From VYFG01 sp965204165 (GTDB lineage Bacteria; Pseudomonadota; Gammaproteobacteria; Arenicellales; Poriferihabitantaceae), in NCBI GenBank assembly GCA_965204165.1, contig OZ241969.1, positions 372,001 through 436,000 on the forward strand: a stretch of DNA of 64,000 bases. The letters are read 5' to 3'. The position numbers and the translations under genes were made by a program. Below, one piece after another: positions 25,427 to 35,202 of the stretch (position 1 is the stretch's first letter; each line of letters opens with the position of its first letter). A model generated the notes under the pieces. That model searched no databases. It was not told where the DNA came from and saw only the letters and a list, made by a program, of their open reading frames with translations.

Positions 25427-26431
25427 CTATTCTGCAGCTGCCCGAATTGCGGCAAGCAGTTTCTTGAAGTCATCACCCTTCTCGGCGGCATAACGGTCCT
25501 GCACGCGCTGGCCCGCAGCGATGAAATCGGACTTGTCGACTTCGGTTGCCTTCATGCCGCCCTGACCCTCGGTGGTCAGGAAGGTCCGGATCTCGGAAAT
25601 CTGCCTGGACATTTCCTCTTTGTGGAAGACGCCCGCGTCGCGGGAAGCCTTCAACACCGCCGCCTTTTGGGCATCGTCAAGCTTGCCCATGATGCGTGGG
25701 CTGGCGAACAGGGGTGACATGTACGAGAAATGCTCAAGTTGTGTGAAATAGGGCATGATCTCGTAAAACTTCTGCGACTTGATGAAGGAAGTGCCGTTGT
25801 CGCCACCGTCAACAGTCCCAGTTTGCAGCGCTGTGGGCGTGTCGGCCCAGGCAAGCGGGATCGGCGCCGCTCCGAACTCCCTGAACGTGTCGATCATGAC
25901 CTGATTCTTCGGCACCCGAACCTTCAGGCCCTTCATGTCCGCCATGGTCCTGATCGGCTGACGGGAATTGTAGAAGTCACGGTCCCCGACAAAGCCGTAT
26001 GTCAGGAGGTGCACCCTGGTCGCGGCCTGGAGCTGTTCGGCAAAGTCACGCCCCACGTCGCCCTCAAGCACCTTGTAGGCATGTTCCTTGCTCTGGAAAA
26101 CGTAAGGAAGGACAAATGCGTCCATCAACGGGAAGTGCGGCGACACATTGTTGCCGGTGATGATATACATGTCGACGGTGCCGAGCTGCATCGCCTTGAA
26201 AGCCTCGTCTTCCGTCAGGAGTTGCGCGCAGCAGCGCACCTTCACGTCAATACTGCCATCTGAATATTGCTCGGCCAGTTCCTCGAATTTGTCGGCGAGT
26301 ACGCCGTAGCTGCTGGTTTCAGCAGCCGCGTAGCCAAGATTGATCGTCACATCGGCCGCACTGGCCGTTCCGACTCCAAAGACCATGGCGGCCAGCGCCA
26401 CGATCGCGGAAACCGATTTGCGAGCGGTCAC
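25427..26431 (-). CDS. dctP: TRAP transporter substrate-binding protein (DctP-like)
   Basis: Periplasmic binding protein of about 334 residues. The frame extends upstream, but GTG 26431 gives a proper signal peptide (TARKSVSAIVALAAMVFGVG, cleavage near ASA-AD) with AGGAGG about ten bases before it. Typical DctP text follows: INLGYAAAETSSYGVLADKF, then the substrate-carboxylate Arg region KVRVPKNQVMIDTFREFGA and PIPLAWADTPTALQTGTVDG. The ligand is unknown; most DctP proteins bind organic acids. Its upstream region carries copy B of the repeat found before creatininase. Confidence 0.9.
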   Translation of the reverse strand: MTARKSVSAIVALAAMVFGVGTASAADVTINLGYAAAETSSYGVLADKFEELAEQYSDGSIDVKVRCCAQLLTEDEAFKAMQLGTVDMYIITGNNVSPHFPLMDAFVLPYVFQSKEHAYKVLEGDVGRDFAEQLQAATRVHLLTYGFVGDRDFYNSRQPIRTMADMKGLKVRVPKNQVMIDTFREFGAAPIPLAWADTPTALQTGTVDGGDNGTSFIKSQKFYEIMPYFTQLEHFSYMSPLFASPRIMGKLDDAQKAAVLKASRDAGVFHKEEMSRQISEIRTFLTTEGQGGMKATEVDKSDFIAAGQRVQDRYAAEKGDDFKKLLAAIRAAAE

Positions 26432-26678
26432 ACTGCATCTCTTCCTCCTGGATTCGTCAGGGAACCTCAAACAGCCCGCCCTTTCCTCCGGTTTGGCAAA
26501 ATGTCTCATGTCATGGAAACTCAGGCGTGCTCCAAAATCACGCAATGGAAGGAAATTATGATCAATCATCGCTTTGCACCTTTTCAGTTGGTTGAAGGTC
26601 AATGGTTTGGGACTGATTCAGAAAATGCGCAGGACTGGGCTTTCGGATCTGGATTGAACCCATGAAGTTGAACACCCT

Positions 26679-26803
26679 GTCATTGCTTTTCCGGTACAGG
26701 CTGGGTGCGGACAGGTACAAGCATATTCCCGCCCAATACAGGAAACAAAACGATTAATTCTGGAACCAGACAACAGTTTTTTTGCGATCTTGGCGTAAAC
26801 CGC
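26679..26803 (-). repeat. Upstream repeat copy B, shared with the creatininase leader
   Basis: Direct-orientation copy of 20609-20733. It includes the dyad TCTGGTTCCAGA (minus strand) and the ATTAATCGTTTT block. It lies 248-372 bases upstream of the dctP start. Between the repeat and dctP no gene is recognised. Confidence 0.6.
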
Positions 26804-27116
26804 TCCCGACTTTGCTGGAAGAATTTCCGAACAAATTGATGTCGAAGGACAATATTTTCCGGCTAGCCCGGAATCGCACAAGCGATGCAAAGACAAGGCG
26901 CAAGCCGGTATAGGGGCAACAACAAGGTTTCCAACGCCCGTATTCCCTCCGTGATTCCCTTCCAAGGGGCTGTTTCCCGGATTTCGGACGCACCTCCCCC
27001 CACCTCCGTTTTTTGTCAACGTGCCGGGGCAGCACTCCATCACCATCAGGACGTGTCCAGACAACTGTTCATCCGTACGCATCGGTGCGGCGCGCCCTGT
27101 CCCCATGGCCGGGGTT
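26804..27116. other. Intergenic region, nothing recognised
   Basis: Roughly 310 bases after repeat copy B and before the 3' end of the giant surface-protein gene. No gene, terminator with a T-run or mobile-element end was recognised. Confidence 0.45.
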
Positions 27117-30100
27117 CTACCAGCGCACCCCGGCCCGCAGCACGACGGCATGCGCCGGCGCCGTTCCGGACGAATCGCCGGCCGGCTCGCTGCGGGCCGC
27201 GTCGAGGCTCAGGGCGAACGAACCCCCGCCCGCCCGGGCCAGCCGCCAGCCGAGACGGTACTCCCGGCCGCCCCCGTCCGCGAGGGCGAAGCCGAAGTTC
27301 GGCGTACCCGTGAACCGGTCCCCGAAGGCGGGCAGCCCGTAGCCGATCTCGCCCTCCAGGCGGCTCTCCGGCTCGAACTCGGTTCCGTTCGGCGCCAGAC
27401 CCCCCGCGTCCCGCACCGACCACAGACGGTCCACGCCGCTTCCCGGCGTCCCGTACGTCGGGGCGAGACTGAACGACAGGCCGCGCCCGCGTTCCCCGGG
27501 GGCGAGGCGCAGCGCGCCCGACGCGCCCCACTCCTCGTACTCCGAGTCCTCGTGCGCAACCAGTGCGCGTACATTCGCCTCCAGGCCGAGGCCCGTCTCT
27601 GGATTGGCGTACGAGATGCGACCGCCGAGTTCCACGCCCGTCCCCGTCTCCGCGTCCCCGCCGTCATGGCGAATACCCAGCTCCAGGCCCGGCGTCAGCA
27701 CGCCGCCGCCGGCCATGTCGAACGCCCGGCTGCCCTCCAGGACGAGCCGCATCCGGCTCGCGTCCGTCTTCGTATTGCCCTCGTCCGAGACCGCCTCGGA
27801 TTCCGTCTGTACAAGGAACGCGTCCGCCCTCAGCGCAAGATCCATCCCGCCAGCTTCTCCGGACTGCATGAGCGTCCCCCGGCCGCCTACCGCCGCCATG
27901 CGCAGCGACAGGTCGCTCCGGGTGATCCGCACCGGCTGGTTCGTGGCGGCGTTGGCCTTCTGGACAATGGTCATGTCACCCGTGCCGAGGCCCGCCATGC
28001 CCCAGGCCGATATCCGGTCGTTCAGGTCCACCCGCGCATAGGGACCGCCCGTGGTCATCGTGCTCTCGATTTCCCCCGAATCCACCCCGGGCTGGTCGAA
28101 CGTCCCCTCGCCCTCGCTCACCGACAGTGCGATGCCCGCAAGTACGCGGCCCCACTGGGCATCGGTGCCGAGAATCCCCGTGGTCACCTCGCCGTCGATG
28201 CGGACATTGCCCCCGTCCGCCGGCGCCTCCCCGTCGAAGCCCCCTGTCGTCACCCGGCCCCAGGCCGTCATGCCCGAACCGGTCCCCCCGCCGTTTCCGG
28301 AGTCACCGGCGAGATGGAAGGAACTGCCGAGCAGGATCTCACGGCCCGTGATCGATCGCACGGAGGTTCTGTCAAGAGTCGGGGACACATGTATTCCAAG
28401 ACCTGTATCCGGCCAGCCATCCTCCCCGGGCACCTGTCCCTCCGGGACTCCCAGAACCCGCGCCATCGAGACCATCGTCCGGTCGAACCACGCCTCGTCG
28501 TCCATTTGGGTGAGGTCGAGGTTCTGGCCCCCTACCGTCACCTGGGCTCCCGTCATCGGGTTCGCAAGCCGATCCGAGACTGCACCCGTCACATGGTCTG
28601 CCACCGTGCGCCCGAAGCGCGACAGCCACATCGTCTGCAGCGGATCGGAGTTCTCGATGGTCCCTGTCGCCTCGCCGTCTCCGATCGCCGCGCCATTGGC
28701 GTTCGTCAGCTTCAGCGTGAATGTTTCCTTGCCCTCGTCCAGCGCGTCGTCCAGGATCGCCACGCTTACTGCCTTCGTGCGCACCCCCGCGGCAAAGGTC
28801 AGCATGCCGGAGACCGCCGTGTAGTCCTCGCCCGCCGTAGCCGTGCCGTCGCGCGTCTGGTACTTCACCGTTACCACGCCCGGCGCGGCGCGGCTCAGGC
28901 TGACCGGAAACACCACTGCCGGGTCGGTACCCTCGCTGGCGCGTGCGTCCGCCACGGAGAGCAGCACAGGCCCTTGCACCGTTGCGCTCACCGTGTTCGA
29001 GAGCTTCCTCCCCGCCTCGGTGCACACCGCGCCGGACGCCGCGCAGTCGGTCGCAGCCGGCAACCGCACCACCACGTCCGCGTACGAGTCCGGCTGCACC
29101 GAGATGTTCCAGCGCTGGTTCTGCCCCCGCGCGACGCGCTTCGCGAACCGTACCCGCCCGTTGGTCACCTCGAACGCCTCGTCGCGCAGCAGCTTGTAGC
29201 GAAGCCGTCCCGGGAAATTCTCGCTGAAGCGGAGTTCGAACGTGAACAGGCCCTTCCCGGCGTGCCCGGCCGGCATGCCGACGAACGCCGCCGTCAGCGG
29301 CGGGACCGCCGGTGGCGGCGTAAGCCGCCAGTCCACCTTGTGCCTCGGGTCGTGGCCGAGACCCACGTGCGCCAGCACCGCGTCCGTCCCCGTCGCCGAG
29401 CGGATCGTGCCGCCATTGAGTTCCAGCGTGTCCGCCAGTACCGCGATGCCCGGCGGGGAGGTGTTCGGTTCCGCCACCGTGTAGGCGAAGGTCAGCGCCG
29501 ACGTCCCCGAGCCGCCCTCGTAGGCCGCCCGGAACGTGCCCCAGCGCGGATCCATCCGGATCTTCAGCCGCGGTCTGCCGCCCGCTGTGTCCACGCTCAC
29601 CTTCTCGCTGAAGGTGACCCGCACCCGGATCGTCTCGCCATGCGCGTAGGTGGCGTCGCCGCCCGGGTCGGAGACCACCGCGACTCCGGTCACCGCGACC
29701 GCCGCTGGCGGGGTCTTCAGGCCGAAGCGCAGAAAGTAGTCCGTCGCCCCGTCCTCCAGCGCCTCTACACGGACGTAATACGTCCCGGGCTCGATTACCT
29801 GGTTCAGCCACTCAATGTACACCTGGTCCTTGGCCGGGTCCGACGGCGGGCCGGCGATCCCCACCACCTCGCCGTCCGCATCCTCCAGCACCACCTTGAG
29901 CTCCACGCTCTGACCCCGCACCCCGAGGCCCAGTCGATAGCGCCCGTCTATGGTGAAGCTGTAATAGTCCACCGCGTCGCCATTCGCCCGGTCCAGCGAC
30001 TTGCCCCGGAAGAACTGTCGCCCCCGGTCCGGCGACTGCGCCCCCAGCGACACCGCGCCCGCGCGCACCGAGTCCGCGTCGGCGGGCGCCAGCGTACGCT

Positions 30101-33100
30101 GCCCCTGCGGATGCCCGAGCGCCACCACCATCCCGCCGCCCACGCTCCGGATCGATCCGTCGCCGGGTTTCAGAGTGTTACTGACCAGAACGGCGCGGGA
30201 CCACGGCCCGTCGTCCTCGCTGAGGGTGTAGCGGAAGGTCAGCCTATCCGATCCCGAGCCGCCAGCGTAGGTTGCCCGCTTGACTGCGTCATCCAGCACG
30301 AGCCTGACCGAGGGTGTGCCCTTGACCGTAACCGGCTCGGCGAAGGTGAGCGTCACCGTCACCCCGTCATCCGTCTCCCAGCGCCCGTCCGGCTCGTCCG
30401 CAATCGCAACCCCCGTGACGCCCGGCGCGGATCCGAATCCGAGCAGCGCCGGTGTCCCGTCCGCCGCGGCCACGATGGCCCCGCCGTTGAGCCTGAGACC
30501 CGCCGCGGCCACCCGCACCGTGTCCGGGCTGCCGGCCGTCTCAACTGCCTGGTACGCGAACACCAGTTGCGCCGTGTCCGAGCCCGAGGCGTAATCCGCG
30601 TGCCGGATGGTTCCGTCCGCGATCAGCGCCAGCGTCGGCGTGCCCGCGGTTTGCTCGACCTTGACGGGCGCGCTGAACGTCACCGTCGCCTCGACCGTCT
30701 TGCTCTCGGCACCCGGGACGACCCCGACGGATCGCACCGCTGGCGCCGGCGCAGGTATCTCATTCCTCGCTGGCACATCAGAGAAGTCCTCCACCTCCCT
30801 GCCAGCCAAGTCGCGCAAGTGCGGAAGGGTCTCCAGCCGTGCGTAGCTCACCGTCACCGTATCACCGGGCTGCACCGCCTGGGCAAGCCTCACCGTCGCA
30901 GTCGTACCCGCGATGCCCACCCGGCCCGTGCCTGCAATGGCCTGCACCGGTTCGCCGCCCCGCGCGGCACGCACTTTGAAGGCGCTCCCCACCGGCGCCG
31001 GCGACGAAGCCAGGGGCCGGGCGAAGGTCATGGTGAGCGTATCCCTGTTCACCTTTGGCTGCACCGCCGCCATCCCTGAGGGCATCTCGCTCGCTGCACA
31101 CATCACCCCGGCGTCTTCGCCGTGGTTGCAGTTGTGCCACCCCTGGCGGCCGCTGGGGCAATCGACCAGCCGGGCTTCGCCCCCCGTGCACATTACGTCG
31201 TCGCGGAAAATCGGGCCGCTGCCCCGTCCGAAATGGGCCCCAGAGAGCGCCAGTCCGCCATGGTGACCCAACTGGCGGCACACCACCGCAGCGTCCGCAT
31301 TGTCCCATTTATCGTCGCACACCGTGCCCCACTGCCCGTTGAGGAACAACTCCACCCGTCCCTCCATGGCCGAGTTCCCTCCCGCAAGACGCACACTCCC
31401 AGGCGTCCTCTCGTCCGTGAGATCCGTCACCGTCATCGTCACCCCCAGGGTGCCCCTGCCGCCCTGCCCGTCGGTCGCCTCCACGGTCACTTCGTAGATG
31501 TTGTCGCCGTTCGCGTCCGTCGGAGCCTCGTAGTCCGGAGCAGTGCGCAGGGCCAACTGTGTCCCGGTCAGCATGAAGTCGTCCGCATCCGGTCCGCCCG
31601 CGATGGCGAACGTGATCGGGTCGCCATCCGCGTCGCTCGCCGCGAGCGTAATTTCCAAACTCAGGTTCTCGACCACGCTGTGCGCCGCCCGAGTGGTGAA
31701 TACCGGCGCGTCATTGACTTCGTTGTCGTCCGTCACGGTCACCTGCAGGGCGAGGCTGTCCGCCACGACTCCCCCCTCGGAAACCTCCACGGTCACCTCG
31801 TAGATGTTGTCGCCGTTCGCGTCCGACGGAGCCTCGTAGTCCGGGGCCGTGACGAACGCGAGTTGCGCCCCGGTCAGCGAAAACAGTTCCCTGTCCGCTC
31901 CCCCCGCAATGGTGAACGTCACCGGGTCGCTGTCCGGATCAGGGGCCTCCAATGTAACGCCCACTGTGGTGTTCTCGACCACGCTCTGCACCGCCTGCAT
32001 CGTGAATGCCGGCGGGCTGTTCGTCGTGCTGCACATCACCCCGGCGTCTTCCCCGTGGTTGCAGTTGTGCCACCCCTGGCGGCCGCTGGGGCAATCGACC
32101 AGCCGGGCTTCGGCACCCGTGCACATGACGTCATCGCGGAAGATCGGGCCGCTGCCCCGCCCGAAATGGGCCCCCAAGAAAGCCCGGCCGCCCTGGTGCC
32201 CCAGTTGCCGGCACACCACCGCAGCGTCCTTGTTGTCCCAATCGTCGTCGCACACCGTGCCCCACTGCCCGTCGAGGAACAGCTCCACCCGTCCCTCCAG
32301 GGCCGAACTCCCTCCCACCAGACGCACGTTACCCGACGCCGGCCCGGGTGCAACTTCCGTCACCACGGTCACCCGCATGGCGAGGCTGTCCGCCACCACT
32401 CCCCCCTCGGAGACTTCCACGGTCACCTCGTAGATGTTGTCGCCGTTCGCGTCTGACGGAGCCTCGTAGTCCGGGGCCGTGACGAACGCGAGTTGCGCCC
32501 CGGTCAGCGAAAACAGTTCCCTGTCCGCTCCCCCCGCAATGGTGAACGTCACCGGGTCGCTGTCCGGGTCAGGAGCCTCCAGCGTAACTACCGCCGTCGT
32601 GTCCTCGGCCACGCTCTGCGCCGCCTGTGTGGTGAATGCCGGCGGACCGTTCGTCGTACTGCACAACACCCCGGCGTCTTCCCCGTGGTTGCAGTTGTGC
32701 CGCCCTATCCGGGGGCTGGGGCAATCCACCAGCCGGTCTTCGGTCCCCGTGCACATGACATCATCGAGGTGGATCGGACCGCTGCCCCGCCCGAAGTGGG
32801 CCCCCAAGAAAGCCCGGCCGCCCTGGTGCCCCAGTTGCCGGCACACCACCGCAGCGTCCTTGTTGTCCCAATCGTCGTCGCACACCGTGCCCCACTGCCC
32901 GTCGAGGAACAGCTCCACCCGTCCCTCCAGGGCCGAACTCCCTCCCGCCAGACGCACGCTCCCCGACGCCGTCGGGTCCGTTTCACCGCCGTAGGCCGAC
33001 GGCGCGACCGCCAACGGCAGCAGCACCAACACGGCCAACACCGCCGTCAGTATGCGGAGGCGCGAAAGGAAACCTGGACAGGAAGGAAAGAACCCGACTC

Positions 33101-33140
33101 TCGCCGAGTGGTGTAGGCCGGAAGTCGGGCTGTGTGTCAT
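27117..33140 (-). CDS. Giant surface protein: three SRCR domains, cadherin-like repeats, Calx-beta and C-terminal beta-barrel
   Basis: 2007 residues. An N-terminal export signal (hydrophobic core ~30-48) is followed by SRCR domain 1 (~59-159), a cadherin-like repeat, SRCR 2 (~268-369), two more cadherin-like repeats, and SRCR 3 (~582-682). Each SRCR has six cysteines in the group A pattern (TVCDDDWDN, AVVCRQLGH, DDVMCTG, LVDCPS, HNCNHGEDAG, then a final Cys). Then come SwmB-like Ig folds, a PPC-like domain, a Calx-beta domain (~1395-1490, TRDGTATAGEDYTAVSG) and a ~400-residue outer-membrane barrel ending in Trp, as in autotransporters. SRCR domains are mainly animal receptor modules and rare in bacteria. 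Its role is probably adhesion or host interaction (inference). Confidence 0.85.
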   Translation of the reverse strand: MTHSPTSGLHHSARVGFFPSCPGFLSRLRILTAVLAVLVLLPLAVAPSAYGGETDPTASGSVRLAGGSSALEGRVELFLDGQWGTVCDDDWDNKDAAVVCRQLGHQGGRAFLGAHFGRGSGPIHLDDVMCTGTEDRLVDCPSPRIGRHNCNHGEDAGVLCSTTNGPPAFTTQAAQSVAEDTTAVVTLEAPDPDSDPVTFTIAGGADRELFSLTGAQLAFVTAPDYEAPSDANGDNIYEVTVEVSEGGVVADSLAMRVTVVTEVAPGPASGNVRLVGGSSALEGRVELFLDGQWGTVCDDDWDNKDAAVVCRQLGHQGGRAFLGAHFGRGSGPIFRDDVMCTGAEARLVDCPSGRQGWHNCNHGEDAGVMCSTTNSPPAFTMQAVQSVVENTTVGVTLEAPDPDSDPVTFTIAGGADRELFSLTGAQLAFVTAPDYEAPSDANGDNIYEVTVEVSEGGVVADSLALQVTVTDDNEVNDAPVFTTRAAHSVVENLSLEITLAASDADGDPITFAIAGGPDADDFMLTGTQLALRTAPDYEAPTDANGDNIYEVTVEATDGQGGRGTLGVTMTVTDLTDERTPGSVRLAGGNSAMEGRVELFLNGQWGTVCDDKWDNADAAVVCRQLGHHGGLALSGAHFGRGSGPIFRDDVMCTGGEARLVDCPSGRQGWHNCNHGEDAGVMCAASEMPSGMAAVQPKVNRDTLTMTFARPLASSPAPVGSAFKVRAARGGEPVQAIAGTGRVGIAGTTATVRLAQAVQPGDTVTVSYARLETLPHLRDLAGREVEDFSDVPARNEIPAPAPAVRSVGVVPGAESKTVEATVTFSAPVKVEQTAGTPTLALIADGTIRHADYASGSDTAQLVFAYQAVETAGSPDTVRVAAAGLRLNGGAIVAAADGTPALLGFGSAPGVTGVAIADEPDGRWETDDGVTVTLTFAEPVTVKGTPSVRLVLDDAVKRATYAGGSGSDRLTFRYTLSEDDGPWSRAVLVSNTLKPGDGSIRSVGGGMVVALGHPQGQRTLAPADADSVRAGAVSLGAQSPDRGRQFFRGKSLDRANGDAVDYYSFTIDGRYRLGLGVRGQSVELKVVLEDADGEVVGIAGPPSDPAKDQVYIEWLNQVIEPGTYYVRVEALEDGATDYFLRFGLKTPPAAVAVTGVAVVSDPGGDATYAHGETIRVRVTFSEKVSVDTAGGRPRLKIRMDPRWGTFRAAYEGGSGTSALTFAYTVAEPNTSPPGIAVLADTLELNGGTIRSATGTDAVLAHVGLGHDPRHKVDWRLTPPPAVPPLTAAFVGMPAGHAGKGLFTFELRFSENFPGRLRYKLLRDEAFEVTNGRVRFAKRVARGQNQRWNISVQPDSYADVVVRLPAATDCAASGAVCTEAGRKLSNTVSATVQGPVLLSVADARASEGTDPAVVFPVSLSRAAPGVVTVKYQTRDGTATAGEDYTAVSGMLTFAAGVRTKAVSVAILDDALDEGKETFTLKLTNANGAAIGDGEATGTIENSDPLQTMWLSRFGRTVADHVTGAVSDRLANPMTGAQVTVGGQNLDLTQMDDEAWFDRTMVSMARVLGVPEGQVPGEDGWPDTGLGIHVSPTLDRTSVRSITGREILLGSSFHLAGDSGNGGGTGSGMTAWGRVTTGGFDGEAPADGGNVRIDGEVTTGILGTDAQWGRVLAGIALSVSEGEGTFDQPGVDSGEIESTMTTGGPYARVDLNDRISAWGMAGLGTGDMTIVQKANAATNQPVRITRSDLSLRMAAVGGRGTLMQSGEAGGMDLALRADAFLVQTESEAVSDEGNTKTDASRMRLVLEGSRAFDMAGGGVLTPGLELGIRHDGGDAETGTGVELGGRISYANPETGLGLEANVRALVAHEDSEYEEWGASGALRLAPGERGRGLSFSLAPTYGTPGSGVDRLWSVRDAGGLAPNGTEFEPESRLEGEIGYGLPAFGDRFTGTPNFGFALADGGGREYRLGWRLARAGGGSFALSLDAARSEPAGDSSGTAPAHAVVLRAGVRW
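31740..32995 (-). repeat. Tandem 630-base duplication inside the SRCR protein gene
   Basis: Two near-identical units with a 630-base period (210 codons) each encode one cadherin-like repeat plus one SRCR domain. For example, the cadherin segment TAGATGTTGTCGCCGTTCGC starts at 31801 and 32431, and the SRCR segment GGCCGAACTC at 32301 and 32931. Few differences separate the copies, so the duplication is recent or kept uniform by gene conversion. The third SRCR copy (31095-31395) is more diverged. Confidence 0.85.
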
Positions 33141-33757
33141 GATCGAGCCCCCTTGTATATGGTGGCGTTGTTCTGAGTTATGACGACCTATCCAGCCTGT
33201 AAACGCGAGGGCCGTTCACTTCGCTGGCGCAACGACATATATGATTGCGGGGATTCTACGTACTAATATATTAATTGTGCGTGTAGATATGCAGTATCTT
33301 GATGTCATTTCCATTAAAACGATCTATTTCCCCCATACTCTGAGAAAAACTGCTTATGACATGGAAAGGCCAACACCATCAGGACATTCACGGGAGAATG
33401 GCGGTCCCTGTAAATTCACCCGTCAGGTGTACATGGGCAAGCAACGGAACCGGGGCTGGAATAACAGGGGGAAAGAACCGAAGGAGCTGTCCTCAGAATG
33501 TGGCATTCGGATTCGCAGCCCCGTTCCTGGCGACCTTCGGTTGCGCATCGGTACTGGCGCAAACCGCCTGGCAACTCAGACGCTTCGAACTTCTTCGCGG
33601 GCAGGATGCGATAACGGGCCAAGGACGCATGTGATCGCAACCCTGCCCGGTCCGGTCTTGCAATCCAGAAATCACCGGACTTCGTCCGCGAATGCGCGCG
33701 CCAGGCCTTGACCCTACAGTCTATAGAGACCTTAGCTGTCTCTTTGCGCGATATCGA
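33141..33757. other. Intergenic region upstream of the SRCR gene, no convincing gene
   Basis: About 620 bases. The first ~220 are AT-rich and should hold the promoter of the SRCR protein gene. The rest has open frames on both strands (a 156-codon plus frame and a 74-codon minus frame) that I could not match to any family. They have no clear ribosome-binding site. Confidence 0.45.
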
Positions 33758-34915
33758 TCATTCTTGCGGCGCAGGCTCCTTGGCCAGCATTCGACTGAAA
33801 TCCCCGATGAGGTCGTCTATATGCTCGATTCCCGCGGAAATGCGGATCAGGTTCTCCGGGGTCGAGGTCACGTCCCCTTCACTCGATTTCCGATGCTCCA
33901 GCACGCTCTCCACGCCCCCCAGGGAGGTGGCGCGCTTGAACACCGATGCCCTGCAGGCCACGGCGACGGCCTCCGGCCGCCCCCCGGGCACCAGGATGGA
34001 CAGCATGCCGCCAAAGCCGCCCGACATCTGACGGCAGGCGGTCTCATGCCCGGGGTCCCGGGGCAGCCCCGGATAGAACACCTGCTCCACGCCCGGATGC
34101 TCCGCCAGCCAGCCGGCGAGGACGAGGGCATTGGCGCTCTGCTGACGGACCCGCAGATACAGGGTGCGCAGTCCGCGCAGCAGCAGCCAGGCCTCCATGC
34201 TTCCCAGCATGGACCCGGCCAGCAGACGGTGACGGCGGATGCGCTGCCAGTACGCGGAGTCGGCTGCAGCCACCAGCAGTCCGGCCAGCACGTCGGAATG
34301 GCCGTTCAGGTATTTCGTGGCCGAATGGCAGACGAAATCGGCGCCGAACTCGATGGGACGCGTCAGCACGGGCGTGGCGCAGGTGGAGTCCACGGCCACC
34401 CGGATGCCCCGGGCATGCGCGATGGCCGAGACCGCGGCAATGTCCGTCACGGTCCATACCGGGTTGGCAGGCGTCTCCAGCCATACCAGGCGGGTGACGC
34501 CCGGCCTGATCATCCCCGCAAACCGCTCAAGGTCACCTGCGGGAAAGAGGTCGTACCCGATTCCCCTGGCTTCGGCGAACTCCGCCAGCCAACTGAGCAC
34601 CCCGTGGTAGATGGTGTCCGACACCAGCACGTGGTCGCCGGCCTCCAGGGCATGGAACGGGGCGGTGCAGGCGGCCAGACCCGAGGAAAAGCTGATCGCA
34701 TCGTAACCGCCCTCGAGGTCGCGGATCACCTGCTCCACCTGTTCCTGGGTGGCGCCATGATCGCGGATGTAGGACCGGTCGTCCGGCAGGGAATAGTCAT
34801 CCCGGCGGGCGAACGTGGTGGACATGTGCACGGGGGGCACCAGCGCACCGCTCACGGGGTCCTCGAGCCCCAGCGCCTGGGCCGCCAGTGTTTCCGGGGC
34901 CTTATCGGCGGTCAT
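33758..34915 (-). CDS. Cys/Met-metabolism PLP-dependent enzyme (cystathionine gamma-synthase/beta-lyase family)
   Basis: 385 residues, fold type I trans-sulfuration enzyme. The PLP lysine is in HSATKYLNGHSDV, and other family motifs are SSGLAACTAPFHAL, DTIYHG, WLETPANPVWTV, VDSTCATPVLTRPIEFGAD and, near the end, SLGGVESVLEHRKS and RISAGIEHIDDL. It could be a cystathionine beta- or gamma-lyase, cystathionine gamma-synthase or O-acylhomoserine sulfhydrylase; sequence alone does not separate these. It is a single gene, divergent from the ygfB-pepP-ubiHI operon. Confidence 0.88.
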   Translation of the reverse strand: MTADKAPETLAAQALGLEDPVSGALVPPVHMSTTFARRDDYSLPDDRSYIRDHGATQEQVEQVIRDLEGGYDAISFSSGLAACTAPFHALEAGDHVLVSDTIYHGVLSWLAEFAEARGIGYDLFPAGDLERFAGMIRPGVTRLVWLETPANPVWTVTDIAAVSAIAHARGIRVAVDSTCATPVLTRPIEFGADFVCHSATKYLNGHSDVLAGLLVAAADSAYWQRIRRHRLLAGSMLGSMEAWLLLRGLRTLYLRVRQQSANALVLAGWLAEHPGVEQVFYPGLPRDPGHETACRQMSGGFGGMLSILVPGGRPEAVAVACRASVFKRATSLGGVESVLEHRKSSEGDVTSTPENLIRISAGIEHIDDLIGDFSRMLAKEPAPQE

Positions 34916-35202
34916 GGGCCCTCCGCCGAAACACCCGCACGCCTTCCGGGATAGTCATCAGCCATCTTCGGGAAATTACCAGTCTTTTCGGTCCCCGGGG
35001 CGGCAGTGCAAGTCTGCCGTCGGGGAGCAGCAGGGAACCCGGCGGCGCACGACCTGTCCGGTATGTCCGGGCCGGTGGAGCACGGCCGTCATGCCAGGAG
35101 CATTCGGCCGGTTTGACTCCCCCGGTATTCTATTCTACAACGAAATCCGCCGGTCTCCTCCCGCGAACCGGTAAAATACCGGGTTGCCCGGCAAGCCGAT
35201 TG

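Noticed and set aside
27021..31079. A 1352-codon open frame on the plus strand opposite the SRCR protein gene
   Set aside because: Arg/His/Pro-rich text with no domain; it is the antisense shadow of the GC-rich real gene.
33241..33711. A 156-codon plus-strand frame upstream of the PLP enzyme
   Set aside because: No recognisable family, no clear ribosome-binding site and shifting composition; I left it as intergenic.
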